Assembly: GCA_043754435.1 (NCBI GenBank)
Contig: JAYUUS010000180.1
Span: forward strand, 1 to 34,129
Direction: 5' to 3'
Length of the DNA stretch: 34,129 nucleotides
From: JANNYA01 sp043754435
GTDB lineage: Bacteria > Pseudomonadota > Gammaproteobacteria > Xanthomonadales > SZUA-5
The notes under the pieces were generated by a model. That model was not told the origin of the DNA, searched no databases, and was given only the letters and a program-made list of their open reading frames with translations. Below are positions 31,470 to 34,129 of the stretch, in pieces; position 1 is the stretch's first letter; every line of letters begins with the position of its first letter. The position numbers were made by a program, and so were the translations under genes.

Positions 31470-32612
31470 CGGCAAATTTGTCGAGTGAAGCGCTGTTTGC
31501 CGCCCTTTCCCGGCATCTCGTGCAGCTGGTTGCGGCCGAGCATATTTCGCTTTGGCTGCGCGTCGATGCCACCACGATCGCGCGGCAATTTTGCCTTGAA
31601 GATGGCGCGCCGTTAGCCCCTGTGCGGCACCGCTTGAACCCTGAGGCAGATGCTATAAGTCAATGTTTATTAGATAAATATCTATCCTGCCAAAGCAGCG
31701 TTGCAATTGATGCACACGACCCATTATTGGCATTGCCTGCGACGCTGAAATTAGCCGGTGCACAAAGCAGTTATCTTTCGGCTCTGCACGCGGGTGCACG
31801 GGCATTAGGTTTGCTGGTGATTCAAGCGCGAAAGGCGCGGGCGTTCAGCGACCGCGAACAGCTGATTTTTCGCACACTCAGCGCCTACACTGCCATTGCG
31901 TTGGACAATGCCAACGCCTATGAAGCGCTGGACGCTGCGCGCAGTCAGTTAGAACAGGCGAGCTGGACCGACACTTTAACTGGGCTGCGCAATCGTCGCT
32001 TCATGCTGCGCCAAATGGATCAGCTAGAGCGCCAACAGTCGCGTGAAGCGCATATTTTTTTTCTTGATCGATTTGGATCATTTTAAAGCCGTTAACGACC
32101 ACTATGGCCATGCGGGCGGAGACGCGGTGTTGCAACAAGTGCACGCACGGGTAGCAAAGGTTTTTGGTGCCGAGGCGCTTATAGTGCGTTGGGGTGGTGA
32201 GGAATTTTTGGTGATGGTGGCAGACACCGCGCGCAGCAATGCGCCAGCCCTAGCGGCACAGCTCAACGCGGTGTTTAGTGACACCCCGTTTGTGCTTGAT
32301 GGCGGTGTGCAAATTACGCAAACGTGCTCAATTGGCCTAGCTTATTTTCCGCTTGATCCCGACGCACCAGCTGCGCGAAGCTGGCAGCAAAGCATCGCCA
32401 TTGCCGACTTCGGGCTCTATCAAGCTAAGAAAAGCGGCCGCAATACTTGGCGCGGCTTGGCCATTGCGGCAGCGAAATCTTGCATGTCGGCTACCGTATT
32501 GGCGGGTGATTTGCCTAAAGATCGGGTGCACAGGGCTATTTGCAATGGCTGCAGCCTGCTCGCTGAGCATCATCTTATGTGCGATAGCGCACCGAGTTTC
32601 AACACGTTCTGA
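31466..32612 (+). pseudogene. GAF-GGDEF diguanylate cyclase, frameshifted at a T8 run
   Basis: Frame 1 (31466 to 32086) has a GAF domain (about 31480-31930) and the start of a GGDEF domain (WTDTLTGLRNRRFML). At the eight-T run 32055-32062 it departs into FLDRFGSF and stops. The second frame continues exactly where the domain should: FFLIDLDHFKAVNDHYGHAG, RWGGEEFLVMV (32187-32219) and on to 32612. With seven Ts the junction reads HIFFLIDLDHFK, so a one-base expansion explains the break. The active-site GGEEF is intact; the RxxD inhibitory site before it is not seen. As written, no c-di-GMP synthesis is expected unless slippage restores the frame. Confidence 0.85.
32055..32062 (+). repeat. T8 homopolymer at the GGDEF frameshift
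   Basis: Eight consecutive T within CATATTTTTTTTCTTGATC. Seven would join the two GGDEF frames. A run of this length is prone to replication, transcription or sequencing slippage. Confidence 0.85.
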
Positions 32613-32728
32613 GCAAACCTGCCATGTCCCTCTGCGCCAGATTTTGTCTGAATGTATAACCTAGGCAAGCCAATGGTGTTAGCCTTAAAATTCTAGTCGA
32701 ATCCCCCCACTTACCAAGGAAACTGAAC

Positions 32729-32875
32729 ATGAATCTACACCTCGCAAGTCCAATCATCGCGCTGCTTGCCGGTATCCTAATTTTGGTACAGCCCAGGCTA
32801 CTCAACTACATCGTTGCGATCTATTTGATCATTGTCGGTTTGCTTGGGCTAATGGGCGGCATGAATTTGCACTGA
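32729..32875 (+). CDS. 48-residue DUF3096-like membrane protein
   Basis: A short gene starting at ATG 32729 with AAGGAA about ten bases upstream. The product MNLHLASPIIALLAGILILV, followed by QPRLLNYIVAIYLIIVGLLG and LMGGMNLH, has two hydrophobic helices joined by a QPRLLN turn. This is the pattern of the DUF3096 family of tiny inner-membrane proteins, whose function is not established. It stands alone between the GGDEF remnant and the hydrolase gene. Confidence 0.82.
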   Translation: MNLHLASPIIALLAGILILVQPRLLNYIVAIYLIIVGLLGLMGGMNLH

Positions 32876-32977
32876 TGTAGTGATGTAGTCGGAGTGGGCT
32901 TGAGGGATGACGTGTATCCGGTAGAGCCCAATTTCCTAAGTTCATAGCGTCTAAGCTAAAGTGGATAAACTGCGCTG

Positions 32978-34126
32978 ATGAAAAAATCCTCTGCACTCAG
33001 CGTTAATGACTTACACGGCATCACGCAGTTGACCGTACACGGCACCACCGCCGTCACCGATTTAGCAGAGGACTTGCACCAGCGCATTGCCGCACCGGGA
33101 TCCGCTACTAAAGGCCGCACCAGCGGTATTACTGGCATGGTTTACCGCACGGTGCGCGGTATTACCCGTTTGGTGGGCGATGGCGTCACCGGCGTGATCC
33201 GCCTGCTAGGCGCACAAGAAATTATTGAGCTGGGGCCAGCGGTAGGTAAGGCGCGCGAAAACTTGATTTCTATATTGAATGGCGTGGTGGGCGATCATTT
33301 AGCGCTGACTGGCAATCCGCTGGCGATTCAGATGCACTTGCGCTGTCATGAGCCGTCGTCTAATCCGTCGACCATTCCTGAAGCACAAAAATACGCATTG
33401 TTTATTCATGGGCTATGTCTCAACGAAAACCACTGGCGCGCGGATGCGCACGTGCAAGCGCTGACTGATTTGGGCTACACACCGCTGTTTTTGCACTACA
33501 ACACCGGCCGTAATGTTGCGGACAACGGTGCGGAGCTGGCTGAGCTGCTGGATCGGCATTTTGCCAGTGCCAAACTAGATAAAGTGGCGGAAATGGTCGT
33601 GCTTGCGCACAGTATGGGCGGTTTGGTTATTCGCAGTGCGCTGCATTTTGCGCGTGCGGCTAACCACACATGGCACGCACAGGTTAGCAAACTTATCTTC
33701 TTGGGCACGCCGCATTTCGGCGCGCCTTTAGAGCGCTCGGGCAACTGGATTCATGCGCTTTGGCAGGCCACGCCCTATGCGGGTGCGCTATCGCCGATTG
33801 CGAAGATTCGCAGCGCCGGCATTACCGATTTGCGGCACGGCCAAATTTTAGCTGGGGACGCCAATATAGCGGTGCACGTTGCGCTACCCAAAAATATAAA
33901 GTGCTATGCAATTGCGGCGGCGTTAGCAAAGTCTCCGGGTGAGTTCAGCGACAGCGTTATTGGTGACGGCCTAGTGCCGATCAACAGTGCGCTGGGTCAG
34001 CATGGGGATGCGGGGCGTAATTTGGCGTTTCCCAAGACACGCGCAGAAATTATTCGCGGTATCGGGCATTTGGAATTGCTGTATGCGCCGCAAGTAACGG
34101 CGCAGCTTCGTAAGTGGCTGGCTTAG
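32978..34126 (+). CDS. alpha/beta hydrolase, lipase-like
   Basis: 382 residues, complete, with the stop three bases before the window edge. Residues 1-115 form a helical, glycine- and threonine-rich region without recognised function (ITGMVYRTVRGITRLVGDGV). The hydrolase core starts at ~138: oxyanion-hole FIHGLCLNENHW (His144), nucleophile elbow LAHSMGGLV with Ser212, then FLGTPHFGAPLERSG as in PGAP1-like and triacylglycerol lipases. A GDGLVP segment and GIGHLELL near the end can supply the acid and catalytic His. No signal peptide is evident, so it is probably cytoplasmic. The substrate is unknown; an ester or lipid is likely. Confidence 0.88.
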   Translation: MKKSSALSVNDLHGITQLTVHGTTAVTDLAEDLHQRIAAPGSATKGRTSGITGMVYRTVRGITRLVGDGVTGVIRLLGAQEIIELGPAVGKARENLISILNGVVGDHLALTGNPLAIQMHLRCHEPSSNPSTIPEAQKYALFIHGLCLNENHWRADAHVQALTDLGYTPLFLHYNTGRNVADNGAELAELLDRHFASAKLDKVAEMVVLAHSMGGLVIRSALHFARAANHTWHAQVSKLIFLGTPHFGAPLERSGNWIHALWQATPYAGALSPIAKIRSAGITDLRHGQILAGDANIAVHVALPKNIKCYAIAAALAKSPGEFSDSVIGDGLVPINSALGQHGDAGRNLAFPKTRAEIIRGIGHLELLYAPQVTAQLRKWLA

Positions 34127-34129
34127 TGA

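Overview
The window looks like chromosomal DNA of a mid-GC gammaproteobacterium, most likely of the Xanthomonadales/Lysobacterales. This is inferred from the combination of gatCAB, an ECF sigma factor paired with a TPR-bearing Ser/Thr kinase, a secreted protein ending in SDGFE, and an IPTL-type C-terminal sorting signal. No rRNA, tRNA, CRISPR array, phage or transposase gene was recognised.

Layout. 1-2579: the 3' part of an acyl-CoA dehydrogenase gene and a quinone oxidoreductase gene, separated by a dispersed inverted-repeat element. 2940-7954: exported proteins, namely an M14 carboxypeptidase with a P-domain, a small four-helix membrane protein, and an 822-residue choice-of-anchor-B protein. 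8144-10236: an eroded ABC-2 exporter operon. Its HlyD-like lipoprotein gene is stopped at a GATT tandem repeat, and its ATPase is fused to the second half of a permease. 10198-11442: an IPTL-CTERM protein. 11708-13462: pilB, without other pil genes next to it. 13570-18728: a type I restriction-modification locus hsdM-hsdS-fic-hsdR. hsdM has an in-frame stop 40 codons before its usual end, a REP-like element separates hsdM from hsdS, and hsdR has lost its whole motor region while staying in frame. 18718-22277 (minus): rmlBACD for dTDP-L-rhamnose. 22346-22906 (minus): pgsA. 23060-24385: aroA. 24476-27717: ECF sigma factor and membrane Ser/Thr kinase. 27828-31041 (minus): gatCAB. 31149-32612: a broken TPR/GAF/GGDEF gene with an 8-T frameshift. 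32729-32875: a 48-residue membrane protein. 32978-34126: an alpha/beta hydrolase.

How it works together. The housekeeping blocks (rml, aroA, pgsA, gatCAB) look intact and tightly overlapped. The accessory blocks (exporter, type I RM, diguanylate cyclase) each carry lesions. Two of these sit on simple repeats (GATT x5, T8) and could be phase-variable switches, fixed pseudogenes or assembly errors. The RM locus as written predicts a possibly active methyltransferase plus Fic enzyme, but no restriction by translocation. The most interesting structures are the motor-less HsdR, the repeat-derived frame bridging hsdM and hsdS, the 35-bp repeats at the fic start, and the duplicated rmlD start that forms a 16-codon leader frame.
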